Source of the DNA: an uncultured Carboxylicivirga sp.
Lineage (GTDB): Bacteria > Bacteroidota > Bacteroidia > Bacteroidales > Marinilabiliaceae
NCBI GenBank assembly: GCA_947503525.1
Contig: CANNEA010000010.1
Span: 1-64,000, forward strand
Direction: 5' to 3'
DNA: 64,000 nucleotides
In this document: in pieces, positions 1 to 8,908 of the stretch
Layout: each line of letters begins with the position of its first letter
Position numbering within the stretch: the stretch's first letter is position 1
Notes under the pieces: model-generated
The model's input: only the letters and a program-made list of their open reading frames with translations
What the model was told of the DNA's origin: nothing
Database searches by the model: none
Made by a program: the position numbers and the translations under genes

Positions 1-71
1 TTTAGTTCCTTTATTCATAACATTACTTTTTGTGTAACGCTATTTCAGGACTAGACATTCAATAGATAAAA

Positions 72-103
72 AAAGCGGTGTACTAATTACAGTACACCGC
101 TTT
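72..103 (-). terminator. Intrinsic terminator after the small lipoprotein gene
   Basis: A perfect 13-bp inverted repeat (72-84 with 91-103, loop 85-90) is followed on the - strand by a run of T residues (71-68). It sits 20 bases past the stop codon of the lipoprotein gene that ends at 124, so it most likely ends that transcript. The symmetric sequence could also work for a + strand transcript. Confidence 0.85.
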
Positions 104-123
104 CTGTTAGGATAAACTTGGGC

Positions 124-498
124 TTAGTTTTGTAATCCTTCAAAATAGAGGTTTAACACTTTAATAGTTTTTGAATCCCGAACAAGTTCCTCTATATCAT
201 ACTTTACAAGTTTATTGAGATTATAATAGGTTTCCCCAATTTTCATAACTTGACCATCAATAGCGAAGACTTCTTCCCATTCATCATATCTAAGGTCCAC
301 TTCACCATTCGACCAAGTAGACATCATATAGCTAGTAGCATAATAAACACGTTGTTCTTGAGTGATCTTTACTAATTCCTGACCCAAAAGCTCACCTTCT
401 GTATAAACTAAAACTGGTTCAACCGGATCATCATCTGAGCAAGATACAAAGACGATTAGCATTAGAAATAGTGGCAAAATTGTCTTAAACGTTTTCAT
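124..498 (-). CDS. Small lipoprotein of unknown function
   Basis: The 124-residue product begins with a lipoprotein signal peptide: Lys near the N terminus, a hydrophobic core, then the lipobox VFVSC with the lipid-accepting Cys at about residue 20. An Asp/Glu/Pro-rich linker follows (SDDDPVEP), as is common at the start of mature Bacteroidota lipoproteins. The remaining 95 residues are a polar, mixed alpha/beta-looking domain that I do not recognise. It is probably anchored in the outer membrane or the periplasmic leaflet. It lies 160 bases beyond the stop of a secreted PL6 alginate lyase on the same strand and has its own strong terminator. A role in alginate use is possible from position only. 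Confidence 0.75.
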   Translation of the reverse strand: MKTFKTILPLFLMLIVFVSCSDDDPVEPVLVYTEGELLGQELVKITQEQRVYYATSYMMSTWSNGEVDLRYDEWEEVFAIDGQVMKIGETYYNLNKLVKYDIEELVRDSKTIKVLNLYFEGLQN

Positions 499-659
499 AA
501 ATAAAAGTTAAGGTTTGGTATTACAATTTAACACAATCCTTAACAACAATAAACATACCAGAAACATATATCTATTAAATAATTTAAGAATTAAAACGCC
601 TAAAACAGCCACCAAAATCAATTTAAAATCAAAAGTAATAAATCATCACCATAAATAAT

Positions 660-3590
660 TTATTGCGCTACCAATTTAAATCTACTAACGCTACCCTCAG
701 CCGATCGAACATTAAGTAGAAAGATGCCACTACTTGGAGCTGTCCACTCATAGGAATCCATCATTTCAAATTGCTCAACAAATTGCCCGCCAATTGTATA
801 AATTGATACATAGGTCTTTCCTTTGCTAACTATCTTAGTGCTACCTATAAATGGATTTGGATAAGCATAGGCAAGCTTCTCATTAGTTTTTAAAGGATTT
901 AGATCTGTTGAAGTAGACTCTACAAAATCAACGGCATCAGGACCCACGTGGGATGCATCCAGAACACCATTTGTAATTATATCGGTGCCATTAAACTCAT
1001 CTGCACCTAAGTCCCTTAAGCCAATAGCAGGCTGGCCTTCGCTATCCATTGTAACATAACTGAAGACTGTAGCTGTTGGGTCTATCGCGACACTTGTATT
1101 TGACAATTTGTAAGTAGCAGTTGGCACAACATTAATGTTCCCATCAACTCTCGCACTAGTCAGTACCAAGCCAGGATTAACATTTAGAGCTTCGCCTGCT
1201 TCAAAAGCAATATCGCCCCAAGAACCTGTCCCGGAAGTGTAAATGATATTGTTTTCAAAATGCACATCTGCATCGGTACCTGCAAAGTGAACTGTAGTTA
1301 CAGGATTTGCATCTTGTACAATGATATTATTAGCTACTAAACAGTTAATTGGATCTTTTCCCCAATCGTCTCTGTAACCAATTTCAATATCAGAAGAACA
1401 ATTTACCATTGTATTGTGTGTAAACTCAAGGTTTTCTACTACATAATGCTTTGTAAGATCATCACCGTTATCAACTCCTTCGTTTAAGGCATCACCCTGT
1501 GTAAGCGTTAAAGCAGCATCCCAGCGAGAACCCGTAAGACCTTCGAAATAGTTGTTAAACACCTTGTGGTCTTTACCATAAATTCTAACACCTCCACAAC
1601 CAATTGATTCGCCATCAAACTGGGCAGTTTTATTTTGGCCTAGAAAATAGTTGCCGCTAACTTCTGTGCGGTTACCATGACGCAAGGATACCGTTCCTAA
1701 ACACTTGACAAATGTATTATTGCGTATATAATTGTCACATGACTTGACTGATATAATTTCAGGATCACCATCACATTCTTCAAACAAGTTATTTTCAACC
1801 GTACAGAAAGCTGAACTTAATGATAAATCACTCATGCCAACACGGATGGTTTCTTTTTCGTTGTCCATTCTAACTTGATTAAACCTAAAATGGTTGTGGT
1901 CAATCCTATCATACTGAGATACCTGTGGATCTCCTCCACCATGGCTACCATCAATAACTACCCAAGCACCTTTATCTTGTTTACCATCAAATAAGTTGTG
2001 GTCAATACGGTTGTGGTGACTTGCACACGATGTACCGTCCCATTCACCACCAATTAGTATTAGTTTAGAACCCCCACTACCCGCATTTTTAAAAGTGTTT
2101 TGAGTAATTCTAATATTATTACAGTCGGTAAGTTTAAATAAAGTATAAATTTCTACATCAAAGTCGAAACCTTTGAAAGTGATATAGGCACTATTTTCAA
2201 GCGAAAGTCTTCCATCGCCTGTGATTTTTACTCCGCCTATGGTTTCTGCTTCAATAAGTACCGGATATTCTTCTGTTCCACCTTTTGTATCAAAATTATC
2301 TCCAAAACCATCGTAATTTCCATCGGCAACAATTATGTGGTCGCCAGGTTGCAGATCATTCACAGCATCTTCAAATTCCTCCACACTTGAAACATTAATG
2401 GTTCTTGGAGAATAGACCCCTGCAGTAAATACAGCACTAACTGTCAAGTTTTCACTAAGCGTAACACTAACATCGTCATCTGATCCTGTAATGCCATTCC
2501 AGGAAGTAAAATTATATCCAATTCCTGAATTAGCTCTGAATCGAACAACATCACCTTCATAATAAGGACCTTCATCTGGAGATACAGTAACTGTTCCTCC
2601 TGTTGTTTGAGTAATATCTATAGTATATTCTGTTGGAGGATCATTTGGATCGATAATAACATCAGCACCAATTGTAATAGTAGCATCTACTGTTAAGGAA
2701 TAAGGATTGTCAGTACCTGAAATACCGCCAGTCCAACCATCAAACATATAATGGTCTGCTATGTTTGTACAAGTTACTGTAACAACATCACCAAGTTCAT
2801 AAACATTGTCTGCCTTAACCGGGCTTAAAGTAATTTCTCCTTTTTCAGGTTGGTCAACATTTATCGTTCTTGTTGTTGCAGGCGCAGCAAATGCAATGTC
2901 AGCGATAGGATTTGTACCAACGTATACACTACCAATAGCTACATCAGCAATGGCCTCTTCAAACATATAACGAATCACGTGAAATTCCTTCGTATCAGTA
3001 GCTCGTCCTCTTTCACTGGCATCATAACTTTCTCTAAAATCCAAACCCGTAGCTACAATAGTGCCATTAAGAGCTGCATCATATGTTAATGCTCCATAAT
3101 CTACACTAAACGAAATACGTACCCATTCACCAAGTGCATAACTTCCACAAACCGTCTTACTACTACCGTTATAAACTCTAACGTCACCAGCAACTCCATC
3201 AATTGGCATAAACTCCACCATAAAATGGCGTTTATCACTATTGTTTGGTGTTAAATCCCGTCCGGTTATTTGAAAATATTCATCCACTGGTGAACTCACT
3301 AACTTTACCCAACAATCCATATATAACTGTTCGGATAAACCTGTTTCATCTTTTGTATAGGCCAGGTAATCGAGTTCAAAATCACCAGAAACCTTTACGC
3401 CTTGCTTGCCTTCTTTAATGTAATCAGCGGTAGTAACAACCTCAGCTGTGCCTCCATCCCATTTGGTTTGACCATCGAGGTTACCTAAAGCATAATCATC
3501 AAAATTTGTGTCAATAACAATTGTTTGTGCGTTCAATACATTACTTGCTATAATAAGTATAACAAGTGTTAATAAGTGTAGTTTTTTCAT
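660..3590 (-). CDS. T9SS-secreted PL6 alginate lyase with jelly-roll and InlB-type repeat domains
   Basis: This is a secreted polysaccharide lyase that probably cleaves alginate outside the cell. Domains in order are: signal peptide (1-21, ending NAQ); a concanavalin/LamG-like jelly roll (about 23-235); two divergent InlB B-repeat-type beta domains (about 240-312 and 320-390, each with a W-G or W-N-G motif); a PL6 parallel beta-helix (about 395-860); and a C-terminal T9SS sorting domain (about 905-976, starting AYPNPF and ending in a G-x-Y/F strand pattern). The family's catalytic pair is present: Lys616 in ISVKS and Arg637 in LRHG, 21 residues apart as in chondroitinase B and other PL6 enzymes. 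The gene is divergent from another PL6 gene across a 253-base control region. PL6 also includes chondroitin lyases, so alginate is favoured, not proven. Confidence 0.9.
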   Translation of the reverse strand: MKKLHLLTLVILIIASNVLNAQTIVIDTNFDDYALGNLDGQTKWDGGTAEVVTTADYIKEGKQGVKVSGDFELDYLAYTKDETGLSEQLYMDCWVKLVSSPVDEYFQITGRDLTPNNSDKRHFMVEFMPIDGVAGDVRVYNGSSKTVCGSYALGEWVRISFSVDYGALTYDAALNGTIVATGLDFRESYDASERGRATDTKEFHVIRYMFEEAIADVAIGSVYVGTNPIADIAFAAPATTRTINVDQPEKGEITLSPVKADNVYELGDVVTVTCTNIADHYMFDGWTGGISGTDNPYSLTVDATITIGADVIIDPNDPPTEYTIDITQTTGGTVTVSPDEGPYYEGDVVRFRANSGIGYNFTSWNGITGSDDDVSVTLSENLTVSAVFTAGVYSPRTINVSSVEEFEDAVNDLQPGDHIIVADGNYDGFGDNFDTKGGTEEYPVLIEAETIGGVKITGDGRLSLENSAYITFKGFDFDVEIYTLFKLTDCNNIRITQNTFKNAGSGGSKLILIGGEWDGTSCASHHNRIDHNLFDGKQDKGAWVVIDGSHGGGDPQVSQYDRIDHNHFRFNQVRMDNEKETIRVGMSDLSLSSAFCTVENNLFEECDGDPEIISVKSCDNYIRNNTFVKCLGTVSLRHGNRTEVSGNYFLGQNKTAQFDGESIGCGGVRIYGKDHKVFNNYFEGLTGSRWDAALTLTQGDALNEGVDNGDDLTKHYVVENLEFTHNTMVNCSSDIEIGYRDDWGKDPINCLVANNIIVQDANPVTTVHFAGTDADVHFENNIIYTSGTGSWGDIAFEAGEALNVNPGLVLTSARVDGNINVVPTATYKLSNTSVAIDPTATVFSYVTMDSEGQPAIGLRDLGADEFNGTDIITNGVLDASHVGPDAVDFVESTSTDLNPLKTNEKLAYAYPNPFIGSTKIVSKGKTYVSIYTIGGQFVEQFEMMDSYEWTAPSSGIFLLNVRSAEGSVSRFKLVAQ

Positions 3591-3669
3591 AGGAAAAGTT
3601 TTAGTTAAACTATTAATTACATTTTATCCGTAAAAATTTGGTTTTAATCAACAAACTGATCCTCTACAA

Positions 3670-3699
3670 TTTGACATTTTAAAAAAAATACTAAATTTG
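3670..3699 (+). promoter_or_regulatory. Promoter for the + strand PL6 lyase
   Basis: TTTG at 3670-3673 and TAAATTTG at 3692-3699 are separated by 18 bases, matching the Bacteroidota housekeeping promoter pattern (TTTG, 17-23 bases, TAnnTTTG). Transcription would start near 3706, directly at the operator-like half-sites at 3710-3731 and about 140 bases before the ATG at 3844. Confidence 0.6.
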
Positions 3700-3709
3700 A
3701 CACCAGTAG

Positions 3710-3731
3710 ACCAATCGATTGGTTGACCAAT
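3710..3731. promoter_or_regulatory. Triple half-site operator between two PL6 genes
   Basis: Three alternating hexamers occur with an 8-base period: ACCAAT (3710-3715), ATTGGT (3718-3723) and ACCAAT (3726-3731). They form two overlapping dyads, a perfect 14-bp palindrome at 3710-3723 and an ATTGGT-TG-ACCAAT dyad at 3718-3731. The GGT-n-ACC core resembles operators of FadR-type GntR regulators. GntR-type regulators of alginate loci are known in marine Bacteroidota, so a repressor of the flanking lyases is plausible, but the regulator's identity is inferred. The site overlaps the expected transcription start of the + strand gene. Confidence 0.55.
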
Positions 3732-3843
3732 TTAAAAAGAAACAATTGGATTAACAAATTTTAACAAGACCTAAGGTGGTGAGTTATTGATCCAATAGAC
3801 CTGTTTTCCTGCTTCAGTAAACGTGTTGCTGCTAAGAAAAAAA

Positions 3844-6312
3844 ATGAAAAAATCTATAAAACACTTTTCAAATATGACTAAGAGAAGTTATTTCCTAATG
3901 TTTGTTGCATTATTATGCGCAATCTCAACAAATGCCCAAACGGTACACAATCAAACTGAGCTAAATACAGCAATATCCAATGCCACAGCAGGCACTACAA
4001 TTGTTCTTGCAAATGGAACCTGGACCAATCTCCATATCAATATTAATAAAACAGGTACCAACTCAGATCCAATAACCATAAAGGCAGAAAGTACCGGAGG
4101 AGTGCTGCTTGAGGGTAACTCAAGAGTTAACCTTGGTGGTGAGTATATCTTTTTTGAAGGCGTCACCTTTCAGAATCCTTCTAATCTAAGTCTGGATCCC
4201 ATTATTGAGTTTAAATCATCTGACAGATGTAACCATTGTAAAGTAAGCAACGTGAAAATTGACAGCTATAACGGTACGGCTGCACAAGAAGAAGATGTTT
4301 TTAAATGGGTGCTTGTTCGTGGCCAATATAACGAAATTAGCTATTGCTCATTTATTGGGAAAAATGGCGTAGGAAGTATCATTAATGACAATAGAAACAG
4401 TTCAGACCCGGATTATACAAAAATACATCATAATTATTTCGGCAACAGAACTCCTGTAGGTGGCGTAGTTAATAATTTCAATGATCAGGATGCCATTCGA
4501 ATTGGATGGAGTGGCACATCATTATCCAGCTCCTATACCGAGGTATACAATAACTATTTTGATAATTTTCATGGTGAGGTTGAAATTATATCTAATAAAA
4601 GCTGTAACAATAAATATTACAACAACACATTTAACAATTACAGTGGCTCACTAACTCTGCGACATGGGGATGACTGTGAAGTTTATGGCAACTATTTTTT
4701 TGCTGACAACAATGTTTTTACCGCTGGCGTACGGGTGATGGGCGAAAACCATAAAATATACAATAACTACATTGAAGGTGTAAATTCAAAAAAGACAGAT
4801 GGTTCCACATCGAATGCCACCGGAGGAATTAACGTTTCGAATGGAGTTTTGGATTCAGAATTAAATGAATATTATCAGGTAAAAAACACTACTATTATTA
4901 ATAACACTTTCGTCAACTGTGATTATGCGATGCGAATTGGCACCACAGTTAAAAGCACCTGTACCGAACCGCCTGTTGACCTAAGCGTAGCTAATAACAT
5001 TATGCTTAACACCAGTGTTAATGCTTTTCAGGAAAAAACAGCAGCCATAGGAACATCTTCTTATACAGGCAATATTACTCAAGAAGGATCCTGGGATTTG
5101 ACCAGTGGTGTTGATCATAACCAAACAGTGAGTTCTGGCTTACTTGAAGCTGGAACCGACTTCTACAGAATAACAGAAGGTAGCCCTGCAATTGATGCCG
5201 GGCAAGGTTCCTATGCATTTTTAACAAGTGATATTTTAGGGGGTATTAGAACTGCCAGTTTTGATGCCGGTGCAGAAGAATTCAATGGTGGTGGCCAGAC
5301 AGGTCCTTATACGGCCGATGATATTGGCGTGGCTGTAGGATTTGGAGCTTCTTCAGAACCATATATCGTTGCATCACCAACCTCATTGCGTTACTTGCTT
5401 GAGGGAGGTAGTAAAACATTTAATATTATATCCAATACAAGTTGGACAATAAGTGATGATGCCGACTGGTTAAGTTATGATGTGCTTAGTGGATCAATTA
5501 ATGCAGAAATTACAGTTAGTGCAAGTGAGAATACAACAAATGCAATTCGTACTGCAACCATTACTATAAGTGGAGATGGCATTAATACAACAATTGCTGT
5601 ATCACAATCTGATGGAGTCTTTGTTCCTGAAGATGCTGTTGAGTTAACAGTTAGCGAAGTTACAGGGGTTGGCACACAAGAAGGAGGCGTTAACATTCCT
5701 GAAAACACAATAAATAATATTCTGGGCGACAGATGGTCTGGGCAATCTTCGGATGGATCAGCATACCTGACTTTTGATTTGGGTTGTAAACATACACTAA
5801 CCACTGTAAGCATTTACTTTCATAAAGGAGGTGACAGAACATCTGATGTTAAAATACTAAGCTCTGAAGATGGAGTTGATTACATAGACAGAACCGGAGT
5901 AATTACCAGTAATGGTCAGGAAGGGTATGAAGATTTTACCCTTGATATGATTAATGCTCGATTTATACGCATAGAAGGATATGGAAACTCCGAAGGTAGT
6001 GGCTGGAATAGTTACGAAGAAGTAAAGTTTTACGGAGATCCGGAATGTACGGAGGAAACAGCAATTTTTAAGAGACCAAATGTAGAAAACACTTTATTGA
6101 TCTACCCAATTCCAGTGGTAGGAAACCAAGTTAACATTTCCATTGATAAAAAAACCTTGGGAAGAGTCAGAGTATATGATTTAGCCGGAAAATTAGTACT
6201 TGAACAAACCATAAACTCTTCAAAAGGGATTTTAAATGTTGCTAGCTTACACGATGGAACTTATATCGTCATGGCTAGAGGAATGTCGAAATTATTAGTG
6301 AAGTATAAATAA
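3844..6312 (+). CDS. T9SS-secreted PL6 alginate lyase with BACON and discoidin-type domains
   Basis: This is a second secreted PL6 lyase. The open frame reaches back to a GTG at 3823, but the ATG at 3844 gives a normal signal peptide (MKKSIK, hydrophobic stretch, STNAQ). Domains (numbered from the ATG) are: PL6 beta-helix (about 32-480) with catalytic Lys252 (ISNKS) and Arg273 (LRHG), again 21 residues apart; a BACON-type beta domain (about 505-590); an F5/8 type C/CBM32-like domain (about 595-735, ending VKFYGDP), probably carbohydrate-binding; and a T9SS C-terminal sorting domain (about 750-822). Compared with its divergent neighbour, the accessory modules are C-terminal instead of N-terminal. 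Alginate or polymannuronate is the likely substrate. Confidence 0.9.
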   Translation: MKKSIKHFSNMTKRSYFLMFVALLCAISTNAQTVHNQTELNTAISNATAGTTIVLANGTWTNLHININKTGTNSDPITIKAESTGGVLLEGNSRVNLGGEYIFFEGVTFQNPSNLSLDPIIEFKSSDRCNHCKVSNVKIDSYNGTAAQEEDVFKWVLVRGQYNEISYCSFIGKNGVGSIINDNRNSSDPDYTKIHHNYFGNRTPVGGVVNNFNDQDAIRIGWSGTSLSSSYTEVYNNYFDNFHGEVEIISNKSCNNKYYNNTFNNYSGSLTLRHGDDCEVYGNYFFADNNVFTAGVRVMGENHKIYNNYIEGVNSKKTDGSTSNATGGINVSNGVLDSELNEYYQVKNTTIINNTFVNCDYAMRIGTTVKSTCTEPPVDLSVANNIMLNTSVNAFQEKTAAIGTSSYTGNITQEGSWDLTSGVDHNQTVSSGLLEAGTDFYRITEGSPAIDAGQGSYAFLTSDILGGIRTASFDAGAEEFNGGGQTGPYTADDIGVAVGFGASSEPYIVASPTSLRYLLEGGSKTFNIISNTSWTISDDADWLSYDVLSGSINAEITVSASENTTNAIRTATITISGDGINTTIAVSQSDGVFVPEDAVELTVSEVTGVGTQEGGVNIPENTINNILGDRWSGQSSDGSAYLTFDLGCKHTLTTVSIYFHKGGDRTSDVKILSSEDGVDYIDRTGVITSNGQEGYEDFTLDMINARFIRIEGYGNSEGSGWNSYEEVKFYGDPECTEETAIFKRPNVENTLLIYPIPVVGNQVNISIDKKTLGRVRVYDLAGKLVLEQTINSSKGILNVASLHDGTYIVMARGMSKLLVKYK

Positions 6313-6328
6313 ACTACAATACCAATAG

Positions 6329-6351
6329 ATCAGCTTGTTAAACAAGCTGAT
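6329..6351. terminator. Hairpin between convergent genes
   Basis: A 10-bp perfect stem (6329-6338 with 6342-6351) with a 3-base loop sits between the convergent PL6 and thioesterase genes. The T-tracts are poor on both sides, so it may be a weak bidirectional terminator or a transcript-stabilising hairpin. Confidence 0.45.
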
Positions 6352-6398
6352 GTAATTATACCGAATGGCTTTTAATCGCTAATAACCTTATTGCATAT

Positions 6399-6812
6399 TT
6401 ATTTAAGTTCTAACATCTCCTTGATATAAGGATCAACATATTCTCTAAGAACACTTCTAACTTGTATTGGCTTGCCTTTTTTATCAACTGCAACAAAGGA
6501 AAAAACGCCTTGTGTTACTTTGTATTCGGTCAGGTCCTCTTTTGAACGAACAATTAACTCAACCGCAATATCAATCGATGTATTTCCTATACGGTCAACC
6601 TTTGTATAAACCATAAATACATCTCCATTATGAATCGGTTTTAAGAAACTAAAGTTACTAACCGATACCGTTACCGCCGGACATTTAATGACTTCTTCAA
6701 TCTGAATTGAAGCTGCTTTATCCATTTTAGCCATTGCCCAACCGCCAAACACTGTTCCTGCATGGTTAAGATCTGCCGGGAATGTTCTTCCTTTTAGTGA
6801 GAGTTGTCTCAT
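6399..6812 (-). CDS. Hotdog-fold acyl-CoA thioesterase (YciA-like)
   Basis: This 137-residue single hotdog domain hydrolyses acyl-CoA thioesters to free acid and CoA in the cytoplasm. The N-terminal pattern HAGTVFGGWAM followed by MDKAAS matches the YciA/BACH acyl-CoA thioesterase family, with the catalytic Asp in the central helix. The VSVSNFSFLKPI strand is also typical. Length fits the family. The start is well set: a full AGGAGG (6817-6822 on the complementary strand) stands 4 bases before the ATG, which is unusual for Bacteroidota. The gene lies downstream of, and in line with, the SRPBCC gene, with a 112-base gap holding a hairpin. Chain-length preference cannot be told. Confidence 0.85.
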   Translation of the reverse strand: MRQLSLKGRTFPADLNHAGTVFGGWAMAKMDKAASIQIEEVIKCPAVTVSVSNFSFLKPIHNGDVFMVYTKVDRIGNTSIDIAVELIVRSKEDLTEYKVTQGVFSFVAVDKKGKPIQVRSVLREYVDPYIKEMLELK

Positions 6813-6816
6813 TTAT

Positions 6817-6822
6817 CCTCCT
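6817..6822 (-). promoter_or_regulatory. Unusually strong Shine-Dalgarno site
   Basis: The - strand reads AGGAGG, 4 bases upstream of the thioesterase ATG. Most genes here have no recognisable Shine-Dalgarno sequence, as expected for Bacteroidota, so a consensus site stands out and fixes the start codon. Confidence 0.7.
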
Positions 6823-6889
6823 AATAATTAATTATTAAATATCGCCCACACCCTAAAATTCTTCAACTCCTGAAGAAGAAATAGAGAAT

Positions 6890-6908
6890 CTGCCAAAAGG
6901 TTTGGCAG
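6890..6908. terminator. Hairpin between the SRPBCC and thioesterase genes
   Basis: An 8-bp perfect inverted repeat (6890-6897 with 6901-6908, loop of 3) lies 17 bases past the stop of the SRPBCC gene. No clear T-tract follows on the - strand, so termination would be weak. It may partly separate the two genes. Confidence 0.4.
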
Positions 6909-6924
6909 TTATTTCATCAAATCA

Positions 6925-7356
6925 TTACTCTGCTTTAGTAACAAACTTTACCAAACTCTGTTTAATAAAATACGTCCAACCCCCTTCACAGCTTTCTCTC
7001 GAAAACTCTGGAATTTCCTGTGGAAAAGAATCCATCCCCTCGCTAACCACACGCAGTAAACAGCCATTATCCTGAGTAACCAACTCAAATGTAACCAAGC
7101 CATTTCCAATATAGCCCTCGTAACGCCAATCGTAAACTATTTTGGCCTCATGTTCCACTTCAACTATTTCCCATAAATGCATAAAATCCCGCACACCGGC
7201 ATTCACATTAAAGCGGGTTTGAAAGCCTACTTCAGCCTTAAAATCGGGGATTTCAGCAAAAAACCATTGACGCATCAAATAAGGATCACTTATAATTGTC
7301 CAAAGCTCCCCCATGGGAATATTAAATTTTTGTTCTACAATTATCGGAGTTCCCAT
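6925..7356 (-). CDS. SRPBCC/AHSA1-type domain protein
   Basis: This 143-residue soluble protein has the SRPBCC (START-like, AHSA1) pattern: an opening EQKFNIPMGELWTIISDP that pairs a beta strand with the first helix, a WFFAEIPDFKAEVG segment, a central strand series, and a C-terminal helix with GGWTYFIKQSL. Family members bind small hydrophobic ligands or act as Hsp90 co-activator-like proteins, and no catalytic role can be assigned from sequence. It ends 112 bases before the thioesterase start on the same strand and begins 21 bases after the response regulator gene ends, so the three may be transcribed together. Confidence 0.75.
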   Translation of the reverse strand: MGTPIIVEQKFNIPMGELWTIISDPYLMRQWFFAEIPDFKAEVGFQTRFNVNAGVRDFMHLWEIVEVEHEAKIVYDWRYEGYIGNGLVTFELVTQDNGCLLRVVSEGMDSFPQEIPEFSRESCEGGWTYFIKQSLVKFVTKAE

Positions 7357-7377
7357 AGTAAAGGAATTCTAAGTTAC

Positions 7378-8736
7378 TTAATCATCAAATGCTTTAGCTT
7401 CGTCCTTATCCTTCTTAATTAAATTGTAAATGGTTGATTTACCCATCTCCAACTTATCGGCCACTTTTAATACGTTGTTATTGTACTTTTTTAAATAATG
7501 CCGAATTATTTTTTCGGTATATTCCTTAAGCGTCAAGTCCTCGTTAAATAATTCTTCGTCGGATTGGGTGGAGTTAAATATGATGTGCTCTTCATCAATT
7601 ATATTAGAATTGGTCATTACCGCACCCAATTCTACAATAGCCTTTAATTCACGCACATTACCAGGGAAGCGATACTTTAATATTTTCTTCTTGGCCTGAG
7701 GTGTTAACTCCAATCGTTTCAGGCCGTTTTCTTTACAAAAAGCCTTTATGAAAAATTGAGTTAATAAAATGGTATCGTTTCTACGGTCTTTTAAAGGGGG
7801 CAAATGAATAGGCAAACCCAAGAGACGATAGTATAAATCCTCACGAAAATTCCCTTCACGAACCTCCTCAGCTAAATCTTTATTGGTAGCCGTTATAATC
7901 CGAGTATTAATTTTAATTACCGTATTGCCTCCTACTCTTGTTATTTCACGTTCTTGCAATACACGGAGTAGTTTCACCTGTAAATCAAAATCCATCTCCC
8001 CTATCTCATCCAGAAATACAGTTCCTCCATCGGCCTCTTCAAATTTTCCCTTCTTTGAAGTTATTGCTCCTGTAAATGCGCCCTTCTCATGACCAAACAG
8101 CTCGCTTTCGATTAACTCCTTTGGGATGGCGCCCATATTAACCGCTATAAAAGGTTGATCTTTTCGAGGTGAATTATAATGAATAGTTTTAGCAATTAAT
8201 TCTTTACCCGTTCCTGTTTCACCATAAACCGATACATTAATATTAGGCACCTTTATGGCTTTATCAATTAATGAAAAAACAGTTTTGATGGCGGGGCTAT
8301 CACCAATAATGGCATTATTATATTCATATTTATTCCCAATCTCGCTTTTGAGCTGGGTAATTTCATTTTTTAAGCTCTTATTTTTGTTGATGTTTTGAAT
8401 ACTGTGTAAGAGCCTGTCTTTAATATTTTCATCCTTCGTTATATAATCGTAGGCTCCCTCTTTAAGCAATTGCACAGCCGTAGAAATATCATCCTGTCCC
8501 GAAATAACAATAACATCTATTTCCGGATTAAAGCGCTTGATTCGCTTAAGTATTTCATTTCCTGTAAAATCAGGCAATCCTAAATCCAAAGTAACCACAT
8601 CGGGTTCCCCATTTAAATTTTTTATAAAATCCTTTCCGTTGAAAAAGGACTGCACTTCATAATCAGGATTGAGTTTCAAAGTATGTTCAATCAGCTTATT
8701 AAACACCCTATCATCTTCAATAACATTAATCTTCAT
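7378..8736 (-). CDS. Sigma-54-dependent response regulator, NtrC family
   Basis: This transcription activator works with RNA polymerase carrying sigma-54. Domains (numbered from the ATG at 8736) are: a receiver domain (1-115) with phospho-acceptor Asp51 and a conserved Lys in YITKDE; an AAA+ domain (about 135-370) with Walker A GETGTGKE (172-179) and the sigma-54-contacting GAFTGA loop (219-224); and a Fis-type helix-turn-helix (about 405-448, KVADKLEMGKSTIYNLI). The frame is open to a TTG at 8745, but the ATG three codons later puts the first strand (KINVIEDD) in the usual place. No histidine kinase is adjacent, so the partner is unknown. It is divergent from sprE/porW across 172 bases, and a link to T9SS is possible but unsupported beyond position. 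Confidence 0.93.
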   Translation of the reverse strand: MKINVIEDDRVFNKLIEHTLKLNPDYEVQSFFNGKDFIKNLNGEPDVVTLDLGLPDFTGNEILKRIKRFNPEIDVIVISGQDDISTAVQLLKEGAYDYITKDENIKDRLLHSIQNINKNKSLKNEITQLKSEIGNKYEYNNAIIGDSPAIKTVFSLIDKAIKVPNINVSVYGETGTGKELIAKTIHYNSPRKDQPFIAVNMGAIPKELIESELFGHEKGAFTGAITSKKGKFEEADGGTVFLDEIGEMDFDLQVKLLRVLQEREITRVGGNTVIKINTRIITATNKDLAEEVREGNFREDLYYRLLGLPIHLPPLKDRRNDTILLTQFFIKAFCKENGLKRLELTPQAKKKILKYRFPGNVRELKAIVELGAVMTNSNIIDEEHIIFNSTQSDEELFNEDLTLKEYTEKIIRHYLKKYNNNVLKVADKLEMGKSTIYNLIKKDKDEAKAFDD

Positions 8737-8908
8737 ACACTTCAAGCTTTGGCAATTTCAACAAGCAATCGCTCTGTATGGTTTGCATTTCGGCGATTAT
8801 TGGTAAATTTAGAAATTGTTTTTACTCTGTATGGCAATTTTTGAAGATTAATGAAATATTTTTGTCTAAACAGAGTTTTATATCTTGATTAAGAAGACGT
8901 CGCATTAC

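Noticed and set aside
5475-5813. 112-codon - strand frame inside the + strand PL6 gene
   Set aside because: Antisense of the BACON and discoidin-type domains, which are clearly coding on the + strand.
8772-8834. Sigma-54 promoter (GG-N10-GC) in the regulator/sprE spacer
   Set aside because: I looked for -24/-12 elements on both strands; near matches had wrong spacing.
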